From positions 1,054,001 to 1,118,000 of the forward strand of contig CAWAFX010000002.1 of the NCBI GenBank assembly GCA_963781495.1: a stretch of DNA of 64,000 nucleotides, written 5' to 3'. The notes under the pieces were generated by a model. It searched no databases and was not told where the DNA came from. It worked only from the letters and a program-made list of their open reading frames with translations. This document shows, one piece after another, positions 16,782-24,744 of the stretch (positions are counted from its first letter, which is position 1; every line of letters begins with the position of its first letter). The position numbers and the translations under genes are program-made. Origin of the DNA: Mayfieldus sp963781495. GTDB taxonomy: Bacteria; Actinomycetota; Thermoleophilia; Solirubrobacterales; 70-9.

Positions 16782-17678
16782 ATGACGACGATTCTCTGGC
16801 GAGAACTGCGAGGACGCGCGCGCATCGCCGCGGGCGCCGGCCTGCTGTGCCTGCTCGCCCTCGGGCTGCTGCTCGGCCCCGGGCAGGGCTCGGGCAGGGC
16901 GGCCACCGCCGACCCCGCCGACCTCTCGGTCAGCCTCTCCGACGGCCCCGACCCGGTCGCGACCGGGGCAACCCTCACCTACGCGGTCAAGGTCCACAAC
17001 GCCGGGCCCGATCCGGCGACCAACACGGTCGTGACCGACGCCCTTCCGGGCGGCGTCACCTTCGCCTCGGCGACGACCGGGAACGGCACCTGCACCCGGA
17101 CTGGGAGCAAGGTCGTCTGCGACCTCGGCACGGTGACGACCACCGCCGACCGCACGATCACGATCAAGGTGACGGTGACCAAGAAGAGCGGCACGCTCTC
17201 CAGCTCGGCCTCGGTGACCAGTGACGTAAGCGACCCCACCCAGGGCAACAACCTCGACACCGAGACGACGACGATCGCCAAGCCGCCGAAGCCGCCGAAG
17301 CCGGTGACCTGCGCGGGCCAGACGGCGACGGTCGTCGGCACCGCCGGCCCCGACCGCCTGGTCGGAACGCGAGGCAACGACGTCTTCAACGCCGGGGGAG
17401 GCGATGACGTGATCTTCGGTTTCCGCGGCGGCGACCTGATCTGCGCCGGAACCGGCAGCGACGTGATCATCGGCGGCGCCGGCAACGACCTCGTCCACGC
17501 CGGACACGGCTCGGACCGGATCAAGGGCCGCCGCGGCGACGACCGCCTGCACGGCGGTGCCGGGCGCGACCGGATCCGCGGCGGAAGTGGCGACGACCTG
17601 ATCGACGGCGGCCCAGGCTTCGATCGCTGTCACGGCGGCCGCGGTATCGACCGCCTGCACAGCTGCGGGCGCCGCTAG
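16782..17678 (+). CDS. Secreted DUF11-plus-RTX-repeat protein
   Basis: A 298-residue exported protein with three parts. First comes a membrane or signal segment (residues 12-42, LLCLLALGLLLG). A DUF11-type Ig-like domain follows (about 48-145, with LTYAVKVHNAGPDPATN and VVTDALPGGVTF). After a Pro/Lys linker come about ten tandem RTX-like nonapeptides of the form GGxGxDxI/L (about 187-290), which would wind into a calcium-binding beta roll. Late cysteines (CAG, CHGG, HSCGRR) suggest disulfide clamping. There is no protease or lipase domain, so it is probably a surface or matrix structural protein. It is divergent from the bkd operon. Confidence 0.85.
   Translation: MTTILWRELRGRARIAAGAGLLCLLALGLLLGPGQGSGRAATADPADLSVSLSDGPDPVATGATLTYAVKVHNAGPDPATNTVVTDALPGGVTFASATTGNGTCTRTGSKVVCDLGTVTTTADRTITIKVTVTKKSGTLSSSASVTSDVSDPTQGNNLDTETTTIAKPPKPPKPVTCAGQTATVVGTAGPDRLVGTRGNDVFNAGGGDDVIFGFRGGDLICAGTGSDVIIGGAGNDLVHAGHGSDRIKGRRGDDRLHGGAGRDRIRGGSGDDLIDGGPGFDRCHGGRGIDRLHSCGRR
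17340..17650 (+). repeat. Tandem RTX nonapeptide-coding repeats
   Basis: About ten 27-base units encode GGxGxD-type calcium-binding nonapeptides (for example GGAGNDLVH, GGAGRDRIR, GGSGDDLID). The repeats are degenerate at the DNA level and are conserved as protein motifs. Confidence 0.8.
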
Positions 17679-18943
17679 AGCGCCAGGTTCGCCGGCTCTT
17701 CCAGCAGCTCGCGGATCCGGGCCAGGAAGATGGCGCCGTCGGCGCCGTAGAGGATGCGGTGATCGCAGGCCAGCGTCACCGCCATCAGGTGCGCGGTCGT
17801 TATCTCACCGTCGCGGACCACCGGCCGCTCGTTGATCGCGCCGACGGCGAGGATTCCCGCCTGCGGGGGATTGATCACCGCGGCGAAGCTGTCGATCCCG
17901 TACATCCCCAGATTCGAGACCGTGAAGGTCCCGCCGGAGAGCTCGGGCGGGGTGATCGATGCGTCGCGGACCTTGGCCGCCAGCTCGCGGGTCTGGGTTG
18001 CGATCTCCCGCAGCCCCTTGCGGTCGGCGTCGAAGATCGTCGCCACGGTGAGCGCGTCCTGGCCGGCGATCGCGACCCCGACGTTGATCCGCGAATAGAG
18101 CTCCAGCCGCCCGTCGCGATAGGCGCCGTTGGCCCGCGGGTGCTCGCCGAGCGCGATCGCGCAGGCCTTGACCACCATGTCGTTGAAGGAGGGGACGACG
18201 CCGCCCTCGGGGGCCGAGGCCTTCATCCGCGACCTTGCCTCGACGGCCCGGCTCATGTCGATCTCGGCCGAGAGGTAGAAGTGCGGCGCGGTGGCCTTCG
18301 ACTCGGCCATCCGCCGCGCAACCGTCTGCTGCAGCCGGCTCAGCTCCTGGACCGAGACGTCGCCCTTTGCCGTCTGCACGTCCCCGGGCGCGGCCGATGG
18401 CGCCGCCGGCGCCGCGGGCCGCGCTTCGGCCTTCTCGACGTCGGCCTTGACGATCCGCCCGCCCGGGCCGGAGCCCTCGATCGCCGCCAGGTCGAGCCCA
18501 CGCTCGGCGGCGATCCGGCGCGCGATCGGCGAGGCCTTGATGCGGCCGTCGCCGGAGCCCCCGTCGGCGACGGGAGCCGGGGCGGGCGCGGCGACGGCGG
18601 CCTCCTGCTCGGCGCCGGAGTCGGAGTCGGCGGTCGTTTCAGCCTTCTCGGCCTTGCGCTCCTTCTTCGACTTCTTCTTCCCGGCCCCGTTGCCGCCGGC
18701 CTCGCTCGCCTCGCCGACCCGCGCGATCACGTCGCCGATCGCCTTCGTCTCTCCCTCGCCGGCGACGATCTCGACCAGCGTGCCCTCGGCGTCGGACTCG
18801 TAGACCATGTTCGCCTTGTCGGTTTCGATCTCGACCAGCTCGTCGCCGACCGCGACCTCGTCGCCCTCCGACTTCAGCCAACGCAGGACCGTTCCCTCCT
18901 CCATCGAGTCCGACAGCCGCGGCATCACGATCTCGGCAGCCAT
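17675..18943 (-). CDS. pdhC: Pyruvate dehydrogenase complex E2 (dihydrolipoamide acetyltransferase)
   Basis: A 422-residue E2 acyltransferase. The lipoyl domain has its target lysine in EIETDKANMVYES, the ETDKA style of pyruvate complexes. A Lys/Glu- then Ala-rich linker follows (about residues 85-135), then an E3-binding domain from ASPIARRIAAERGLD. The catalytic domain ends with the HRxxxG-A-DG-type motif DHRILYGADGA. Its ATG overlaps the pdhB stop (TGATG). There is a single lipoyl domain. It differs clearly from the branched-chain-type E2 at 13153-14427, so the organism has two separate E2 cores encoded side by side. Confidence 0.92.
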   Translation of the reverse strand: MAAEIVMPRLSDSMEEGTVLRWLKSEGDEVAVGDELVEIETDKANMVYESDAEGTLVEIVAGEGETKAIGDVIARVGEASEAGGNGAGKKKSKKERKAEKAETTADSDSGAEQEAAVAAPAPAPVADGGSGDGRIKASPIARRIAAERGLDLAAIEGSGPGGRIVKADVEKAEARPAAPAAPSAAPGDVQTAKGDVSVQELSRLQQTVARRMAESKATAPHFYLSAEIDMSRAVEARSRMKASAPEGGVVPSFNDMVVKACAIALGEHPRANGAYRDGRLELYSRINVGVAIAGQDALTVATIFDADRKGLREIATQTRELAAKVRDASITPPELSGGTFTVSNLGMYGIDSFAAVINPPQAGILAVGAINERPVVRDGEITTAHLMAVTLACDHRILYGADGAIFLARIRELLEEPANLAL

Positions 18944-19920
18944 CAGGCCCCTTCCACCGTCGCCATCGCGGCCTTGATCACGTGCTCCTCGTGCGGGATC
19001 GCCGCCTGCTCGAGGCGCTTGGAGTACGGCATCGGGACGTCGGCGCCGACGACCCGCTGGACCGGCGCGTCGAGGTAGTCGAAGGCCTGTTCCTGGATCA
19101 GCGCCGCGACGTTGGCTCCGACCCCGCCGTGCGGCCAGCCCTCCTCGACGATCACGGCGCGGTTCGTCTTCCGCACCGACTCCAGGATCGTGTCGAGGTC
19201 GAGCGGGCGCAGGGTCCTCGGGTCGATCACCTCGGCCTCGACTCCGTGCTCGCTCGAGAGCTGCTTGGCTGCATTCTCGGCAACCTGGGCCATCTTCAGG
19301 ATCCCTATCACGGTCACGTCGGAGCCCTCGCGGCGCACCGCCGCCTCGCCGAAGCGCAGCAGCTCGTCGCCGTTCTCGGGCACCTCTCCGCGAACGCCGT
19401 AGAGGGTTTCGTGCTCGATGAAGATCACCGGGTTGTCGTCGCGGATAGCCGTCTTCAGCAGCGCCTTGCCGTCGGCCGGGGTCGAGGGGCAGGCGACCAG
19501 CAGCCCGGGAACGTGCAGGAACATGGCCTCGAAGCTGTGGGAGTGGGTGGGGCCTAGCTGGTGGCCGCCGCCGCCCGGCATCCGGATCACCATCGGCACC
19601 CGCACCGCGCCGCCGAACATGTAGGGGATCGCAGCCGCGTGGTTAATGATCTGGTCGGCGGCCAGCAGCGAGAAGTTGACGGTCATCATCTCGACCACCG
19701 GCCGCAGCCCCGCCATCGCCGCTCCGACGCCGGCGCCGACGATCGTGTTCTCGGAGATCGGCGTGTCGCGGACCCGCTTCTCGCCGAACGTGTCCAGCAG
19801 CCCTTCGGTGACCTTGAACGCACCCTGGAAGACGCCGACGTCCTCGCCCATGATGAAGACCGACTCGTCGCGCTCCATCTCCTCGCGCAGGGCGGCGTTG
19901 AGCGCCTCGCGCATCCGCAT
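18943..19920 (-). CDS. pdhB: Pyruvate dehydrogenase E1 beta
   Basis: Beta subunit of E1, about 325 residues, beginning MRMREALNAALREEM. It has IMGEDVGVFQGAFKVT, DTPISENTIVGAGVG, the HSHSFEAMFLHVPG segment near mid-protein, and a C-terminal ADVPMPYSKRLEQAAIP. I chose the ATG at 19920; a GTG at 19929 that overlaps the pdhA stop (TAGTG) is an alternative. The open frame runs much further upstream only as a shadow of pdhA. It lies in the operon pdhA-pdhB-pdhC. Confidence 0.93.
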   Translation of the reverse strand: MRMREALNAALREEMERDESVFIMGEDVGVFQGAFKVTEGLLDTFGEKRVRDTPISENTIVGAGVGAAMAGLRPVVEMMTVNFSLLAADQIINHAAAIPYMFGGAVRVPMVIRMPGGGGHQLGPTHSHSFEAMFLHVPGLLVACPSTPADGKALLKTAIRDDNPVIFIEHETLYGVRGEVPENGDELLRFGEAAVRREGSDVTVIGILKMAQVAENAAKQLSSEHGVEAEVIDPRTLRPLDLDTILESVRKTNRAVIVEEGWPHGGVGANVAALIQEQAFDYLDAPVQRVVGADVPMPYSKRLEQAAIPHEEHVIKAAMATVEGA

Positions 19921-19928
19921 AGTCGCCA

Positions 19929-21215
19929 CTACTCGACGTCCTCCTCGGGCTCGCCCTCTTCGGGGTCCTCGCCCTGCTCGCGGCCCTGTGATTCGGCCCC
20001 TTCTCTGGCATCGCCCTGCTCGGCCGGGTTGATCCGGGGCCCGCTCGGCAGGCCGGCATAGGCGGCGCCCGCCTCGGCGAGCTCCTTCGCTCGTTCCGAG
20101 GCCTCGGCCTCGTGCTCGCCGCGGTGCGGATCGGGGCTGCGCTCGTCGACCGCATACCAGCCCATCGTCTCGCTGACCACGTAGAGGTGGTTGTAGAGGC
20201 TGTCCAGCGGCGGCTCCGGCGAGGCGTCGGCGAAGCGCACCGACTCGTTGACGATCCGGTCGGCGTCCTCGCGAACCTTCTCGACGTCCTCGCGGCTCAG
20301 CCGGCCGGCTTCGATCGCGCGGGCGGCGAATGTCTCGATCGGGTCCTTCGCCTGCCACTCCTCGACCTCGTCCTTGGAGCGGTAGACCTCCGGGTCGGCG
20401 GCCGAATGGCCGCGGAAGCGGTAGGTGAAGGCCTCGACCAGGGTCGGGCGGCGGTCCTCGCGCGCGAGGCGGATGTGTTCGGCTACCGCCTCGCGCACCG
20501 CCATTACGTCCATCCCGTCGATCCGCTCGCCGGTCACCCCGTAGCCCTCGGCCTTGCGCGAGAGGTCGGTCTGGGCCGAGTGGCGCTCGACCGCGGTGCC
20601 CATCCCGTAGAGGTTGTTCTCGACCAGAAAGAAGACCGGCAGCTCCCAGAGCGCCGCCAGGTTCATCGTCTCGCCGAAGTTGCCGGCATTCGACGCCCCG
20701 TCGCCGAACATGCAGACGGTGACCGCGTCCTCGCCCTTGTAGTCGGAGGCCAGCGCCAGCCCGGCGGCCAGCGGCAGGTTGCCGCCGACGATCCCGTAAC
20801 CGCCCATGAAGCGGTGTTCGAGGTCGAAGATGTGCATCGAGCCGCCGCGCCCGCCGCTGGTCCCGTCGACGCGGCCGAACAGCTCCGCCATCACCTTGCG
20901 CGGGTCGGTGCCGCGGGCGATCGCGTGGCCGTGGGTGCGGTAGGTGCCGATCAGGTAGTCCTGCGGCTCCATCACCGAGGTCGTCCCGACGATCGTCGCC
21001 TCTTCGCCGATCGCCAAGTGCAGGAAGCCCCCGGCCTTGGCGCGCTGGTACTGGCGCCCGGCCTCCTCCTCGAAGCGGCGGATCAGCGCCATCGTCGCCA
21101 AGAGCTCGCGGCAGGTCTCGGCGTCGGGAAGCTCGCGCCGCGCGCCCGCCACGCCGTCGCCCGAGGTCACGCGCTGGGCCTCTTCTCCAGTTGCGGTGCT
21201 CGGATTGTCAGTCAA
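19929..21215 (-). CDS. pdhA: Pyruvate dehydrogenase E1 alpha
   Basis: Alpha subunit of E1, 428 residues, decarboxylating pyruvate with thiamin diphosphate. The TPP motif is GDGASNAG followed by LVENNLYGMGT, the pyruvate/acetoin-type sequence. TYRFRGHSAADPEVYRSK is the usual phosphorylation-loop region. The start is a TTG at 21215. Unusually, after the catalytic fold ends near residue 345 there is a C-terminal tail of about 75 residues, very rich in Glu, Gly and Gln. It is probably disordered and is absent from most family members. Acetoin dehydrogenase is the main alternative, but a nearby lpdA and E2 favour pyruvate. Confidence 0.9.
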   Translation of the reverse strand: MTDNPSTATGEEAQRVTSGDGVAGARRELPDAETCRELLATMALIRRFEEEAGRQYQRAKAGGFLHLAIGEEATIVGTTSVMEPQDYLIGTYRTHGHAIARGTDPRKVMAELFGRVDGTSGGRGGSMHIFDLEHRFMGGYGIVGGNLPLAAGLALASDYKGEDAVTVCMFGDGASNAGNFGETMNLAALWELPVFFLVENNLYGMGTAVERHSAQTDLSRKAEGYGVTGERIDGMDVMAVREAVAEHIRLAREDRRPTLVEAFTYRFRGHSAADPEVYRSKDEVEEWQAKDPIETFAARAIEAGRLSREDVEKVREDADRIVNESVRFADASPEPPLDSLYNHLYVVSETMGWYAVDERSPDPHRGEHEAEASERAKELAEAGAAYAGLPSGPRINPAEQGDAREGAESQGREQGEDPEEGEPEEDVE

Positions 21216-21278
21216 ATCCCGTCCCTTCCGCCCACCTTACTAAGGGGCCTGGCCGGGTGAACGGGGCCGAAACGACGC

Positions 21279-21863
21279 CTAGCCGGCCGCCGCTTCGAGC
21301 GCTTCGGCCAGCCGGTCGTCGCCCCAGAAGACCTCTTCGCCGACCAACAGCGACGGCACCCCGCGGACGCCGGCATCGCCGGCGGCGTCGGTCGCCTCCC
21401 GCAGCGCCGACTTCACCGAGTCCGTCTCGATCGCCTTGGTGACCGCGTTCGGGTGCAGCTCGCAGGCGGCGGCCGCGATCAGGACGTTCCCGAGATCGGA
21501 GAGGTCGCGGCCGGCGGCGAAGGCCTGGCGGAAGGCGGCGAGGGTGAAGGCGACGGTGCGGCCCGCCTGCTTGGCGTAGGTCGCGGCGCGCATCGCGGCC
21601 AGGGTGTTGCCGGGGAACGGCTCCGGCCAGCGGATCGCGGGCAGGCCGTACTCGGCGGCGCGCCGCTCGACCTCGGCGATCCCCGCGTCGCGCTCCGGGG
21701 TCAGCCCCCAGGAGCCGCGGTCGAAGCGCTTGAACAACCCGCCCAGCAGGATCGGCTGCCACTCCGGCTGCTCGACCCCGCGCTCGGCGAACAGGCCGCT
21801 GATGCGCTCCGCCGCCAGGTAGGCGTAGGGCGAGCCGAGGTCGAAGTAGAAGGTGGCCTTCAG
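21279..21863 (-). CDS. 2-hydroxychromene-2-carboxylate isomerase-like (DsbA/kappa-GST fold)
   Basis: A thioredoxin-fold protein of about 194 residues. The N terminus FYFDLGSPYAYLAAER carries the active-site serine of the HCCA isomerase/kappa-GST group in place of the DsbA CXXC. The C terminus GVRGVPSLLVGEEVFWGDDRL is the family's cis-Pro and closing motif. No ATG, GTG or TTG precedes the FYFDL segment in frame. The likeliest start is a CTG at 21863 that overlaps the lpdA stop (CTGA), so translation would be coupled to lpdA; the first standard start codon (TTG, 21737) would delete the active site. It may act in aromatic breakdown or glutathione-like thiol chemistry; the substrate is unknown. 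Confidence 0.8.
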   Translation of the reverse strand: MKATFYFDLGSPYAYLAAERISGLFAERGVEQPEWQPILLGGLFKRFDRGSWGLTPERDAGIAEVERRAAEYGLPAIRWPEPFPGNTLAAMRAATYAKQAGRTVAFTLAAFRQAFAAGRDLSDLGNVLIAAAACELHPNAVTKAIETDSVKSALREATDAAGDAGVRGVPSLLVGEEVFWGDDRLAEALEAAAG

Positions 21864-23227
21864 GCGTGGATCGCCCAGCCGTCGACGGCCCGGGCGGCGT
21901 CGAGGATCGCCTCGGACATCGTCGGATGGGGGTGCACGATCCGGGCCAGCTCCTGGTAGCCGCCCTCCAGCGCCATCGTGTCGACGAGCTCGGCGATCAT
22001 GTCGCAGGCCCGGTTGCCGACCACATGGGCGCCGAGGATCTCGCCGTACTCGGCATCGGCGACGATCTTCACCAGACCCTCGCGGTCGTCGTAGACCACC
22101 GATGCGCCGGCGCCGCCGAGCTTGAACTTGCCGACCTTGATCTCCTTGCCGGTCTCCTTCGCCTGCTCCTCGGTCAGGCCGACGCTCGCCACCTGGGGCT
22201 CGCAGAAGGTCGCCCCGGCGACCAGCTTGACGTCGAGCGGATGGGTCTCGGCGCCGGCGATCCGCTCGGCGGCGATCACACCTTCCTCAGAGGCCTTGTG
22301 GGCCAGCGCCGGCCCCCGCACCAGGTCGCCGATCGCGTAGACCTTCTCGTTCGAGGTCCGCTGGTACTCGTCGATCTCGATCCGGCCGCCGTCCCCGGTC
22401 TTGACCCCGGCCGCCTCGATGTCGAGCGCCTCGGTGTCGGGCGCGCGCCCGCCGGCGATGCAGAGGTAGTCGACCTCGATCGACTGGTCGCCGAAGCCGA
22501 CTTTGACCGAGTCGCTTCCGGCCTCGACCTTTTCGACCGCGGCGCCGGTGGAGATCGTGATCCCCTGCTTCTTGAAGTGGCGCTCGACGACCCGCGCCAT
22601 GTCCTTGTCCTCGGCGGGGAGGATCTGGTCGAGCATCTCGATCAGCGTCACCTCGGTGCCGAAGCGGGCGTAGGCGGAGGCGATCTCGGCCCCCGAGGCG
22701 CCGGCGCCGACGACGGCGATCCTGCCCGGCTGCTCGGGAAGCGACCAGGCGCCCCAGGTGTCGACGACGCGGCCGCCGAACTCGACCCCGGGAATCGGCA
22801 TCGCAACCGAGCCGGTGGCCAGGATCACCGCGCTCGCCTCATAGGTGGTCTCGCCGACCTTGACGTCGGCGTCGGGGGTCAGCGACCCCTTGCCCGCGAT
22901 CATCTCGATCTTGTTCTTGTCCCAGAGCATCTTCACGCCGCCGGCCAGCGTCTCGGAGACCTTGGTGCGGCGCTTGCCCAGCGCCTCCCAATCGAGGCTT
23001 GCGTCCGCGGCCACGACTCCGAGCTCGGCGCCGTTGCGGGCGTGGTCGTAGATCTCCGCCGTGTGCAGCATCGTCTTCGCCGGGATGCAGGCGTAGTTGA
23101 GGCAGCGGCCGCCGGGCTTGTCCATCTCCACGACCGCCGTCTTCTGTCCCAGCTGGGCGGCCCGAATCGCGGCGACGTAGCCGCCGGGCCCGCCGCCGAT
23201 CACGATCAAGTCGTACTTATCGGCCAT
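21860..23227 (-). CDS. lpdA: Dihydrolipoyl dehydrogenase (E3)
   Basis: FAD-dependent E3 of 455 residues that reoxidises lipoyl groups and makes NADH. It has the FAD motif GGGPGGYVAA, the redox-active disulfide in CLNYACIPAK, the NAD motif VGAGASGAEIAS, and a C-terminal HPHPTMSEAI with the catalytic His/Glu. The residue before the second redox cysteine is Ala rather than the more common Gly, a variant I consider tolerated. It is the only E3 in the window and probably serves both adjacent 2-oxo acid dehydrogenase complexes. It is followed by the HCCA-isomerase-like gene. Confidence 0.95.
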   Translation of the reverse strand: MADKYDLIVIGGGPGGYVAAIRAAQLGQKTAVVEMDKPGGRCLNYACIPAKTMLHTAEIYDHARNGAELGVVAADASLDWEALGKRRTKVSETLAGGVKMLWDKNKIEMIAGKGSLTPDADVKVGETTYEASAVILATGSVAMPIPGVEFGGRVVDTWGAWSLPEQPGRIAVVGAGASGAEIASAYARFGTEVTLIEMLDQILPAEDKDMARVVERHFKKQGITISTGAAVEKVEAGSDSVKVGFGDQSIEVDYLCIAGGRAPDTEALDIEAAGVKTGDGGRIEIDEYQRTSNEKVYAIGDLVRGPALAHKASEEGVIAAERIAGAETHPLDVKLVAGATFCEPQVASVGLTEEQAKETGKEIKVGKFKLGGAGASVVYDDREGLVKIVADAEYGEILGAHVVGNRACDMIAELVDTMALEGGYQELARIVHPHPTMSEAILDAARAVDGWAIHA

Positions 23228-23253
23228 GAATCGAGCCTATAGGACGGCGCTTT

Positions 23254-23856
23254 CTATCTCGGGAGGCGGTCCGGCATCTGAATCCGGGCCATCGCCTTGA
23301 CCATGAAGATGAAGAAGGCGAGGCAGACGCCGACCAGCAGCACGGTGCCGATCGCCTGCGGCACGGTGGTGGCGCTGACCAGTCCCAGGACCCCGGCGAG
23401 CAGGAAAATCACCAGCACCATCTGGAAGCCGAGCACCGCCCAGTAGCGCGCCTTCCACATCCCCACGGCCATCGCCGTGAGCACGGCAGCGATCAGCGCC
23501 AGCTGCACCGGGTGCGGCTGGCGGCCGTTGACGGTCGCGTCGGAGAAGGTCGCGATCACCGCCGAGACCCAGAAGATCAGCGCGATAACGCCCGAGAAGG
23601 CGGCCCCGATCGTGACCACGAGCGGCCGCTCGCCCTCGTACAGCGGGTGCAGCGCCTCGCGCGCCTCCTGGTTGCGCTGCTCGGCGCGCGAGTAGCCGCG
23701 CTCGATCGGGCTCTGTGGCTTCGCCTCGACCCCGGCTGCAGCGGCGCTGGTGGCGATGCCCTTGCCCTGCTCGGCCTCGGGGGCGGGGGTTGGAGGAGGG
23801 GTGGCGCGCGACTTGCGCTTGCGCAGCTCGGCCCGCTTGCGCTCGCGACTACCCAC
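23254..23856 (-). CDS. Membrane protein, four predicted helices
   Basis: A 200-residue protein with a basic N terminus (SRERKRAELRKRK), a Pro/Ala-rich linker, then four hydrophobic helices. These begin VVTIGAAFSGVIALIFWVS, PVQLALIAAVLTAMAVGMW, YWAVLGFQMVLVIFLLAGV and AIGTVLLVGVCLAFFIFMV. The GTG start at 23856 overlaps the thiE stop by 8 bases, so it is coupled to thiE; the frame is open further upstream only as a shadow of thiE. No family was recognised. The thiE-linked position does not prove a role in thiamin metabolism. Confidence 0.75.
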   Translation of the reverse strand: MGSRERKRAELRKRKSRATPPPTPAPEAEQGKGIATSAAAAGVEAKPQSPIERGYSRAEQRNQEAREALHPLYEGERPLVVTIGAAFSGVIALIFWVSAVIATFSDATVNGRQPHPVQLALIAAVLTAMAVGMWKARYWAVLGFQMVLVIFLLAGVLGLVSATTVPQAIGTVLLVGVCLAFFIFMVKAMARIQMPDRLPR

Positions 23857-24535
23857 CCGGTGCCTCCTCGCCGGCCTCGGCGAAGGCATGCCGCAGCTGC
23901 GTAGCGGCGGCGGCCGGGTCGTCGGCATCGCGGATCGCCCGCACCACCGCCAGCCGCCGCGCCCCGGCCCCGACCACCTCAGCGGCGTTGCCGGGGTCGA
24001 TGCCGCCGACCGCATAGAAGGGCAGCGCCGAGTGCTGCGCCGCGTAGGAGACCAGCTCCAGGCCGACCGCCGGCCGCCCTTCCTTGGTCGGTGTCTCCCA
24101 GACCGGGCCGACGCTTATGTAGTCGGCGCCCGACTCCTGCGCGGCGTCGATCTGCTCCCGCGAGTGGGTCGAGAGGCCGATCAGCGCCTCGGGCCCGAGG
24201 GTCGAGCGCGCCTCCAGCACCGTGACGTCCTCCTGGCCGACGTGGACCCCGTCGGCGCGGCAGCTGCGCGCCAGGGCGGGATCGTCGTTGATGATGAACA
24301 GGGCGCTGTTGGTGTCGCAGAGGCGGCGGAAAGTGGCGCCGGAGACCTCGATCTCGCGCCGTCCGAGCTCCTTCTCGCGCAGCTGCAAGATGTCGACGCC
24401 GCCGGTCAGCGCCGCCCGCACCAGTGGCTCGGGATCGCTGCCCCGCGGCCGCGCCTCGCAGACGAAGTAGAGGCGCGCGGTGCGCAGGCGCTCGCGGCGC
24501 AGCGGACCGGCGGCGTCGGGGGCGGCGAGGCTCAT
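23849..24535 (-). CDS. thiE: Thiamine-phosphate synthase
   Basis: Joins the thiazole phosphate and HMP pyrophosphate moieties into thiamin phosphate. The 228-residue TIM-barrel protein shows GVDILQLREKELGRRE, INDDPALARSCRADGVHVGQED, STHSREQIDAAQESGADYISVGPVW and YAVGGIDPGNAAEV, all diagnostic. It is divergent from the TPP-riboswitch-led thiO-thiSG operon, with about 86 bases between its ATG and the aptamer. No second aptamer is visible on its own side. Confidence 0.95.
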   Translation of the reverse strand: MSLAAPDAAGPLRRERLRTARLYFVCEARPRGSDPEPLVRAALTGGVDILQLREKELGRREIEVSGATFRRLCDTNSALFIINDDPALARSCRADGVHVGQEDVTVLEARSTLGPEALIGLSTHSREQIDAAQESGADYISVGPVWETPTKEGRPAVGLELVSYAAQHSALPFYAVGGIDPGNAAEVVGAGARRLAVVRAIRDADDPAAAATQLRHAFAEAGEEAPGG

Positions 24536-24621
24536 CGGGCCCGAGACGGATTCGGAAGCGAAGTCACCCCACGATTATCGCCCGCCCGCGATCGCGGCAG
24601 GGGGAGGAGTACGATCGGAAG

Positions 24622-24718
24622 CACAACGGGAGCCTTCAAGCCAAGGGCTGAGAGGGCGGCTAGGGCGCCGCCGACCGTCTGAACCTGATCCGGGTAATGC
24701 CGGCGCAGGGAGGTGGTG
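24622..24718 (+). promoter_or_regulatory. TPP (THI-box) riboswitch
   Basis: The conserved TPP aptamer is easily read. GGGAGCC opens it, GGCTGAGAGGG follows near 24647 with the CUGAGA pyrimidine-binding loop, a variable P3a-type hairpin follows, and the pyrophosphate-binding side is ACCTGATCCGGGTAATGCC with GGCGCAGGGA. The flanks CACAAC and GTGGTG close P1 with one mismatch. It precedes thiO by 27 bases, so thiamin pyrophosphate probably represses thiO-thiSG. With so little space before the GTG, control is more likely by hiding the ribosome site than by a long terminator. Confidence 0.95.
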
Positions 24719-24744
24719 CGGCGCCCTCCAAAGCGAGAGACCTC

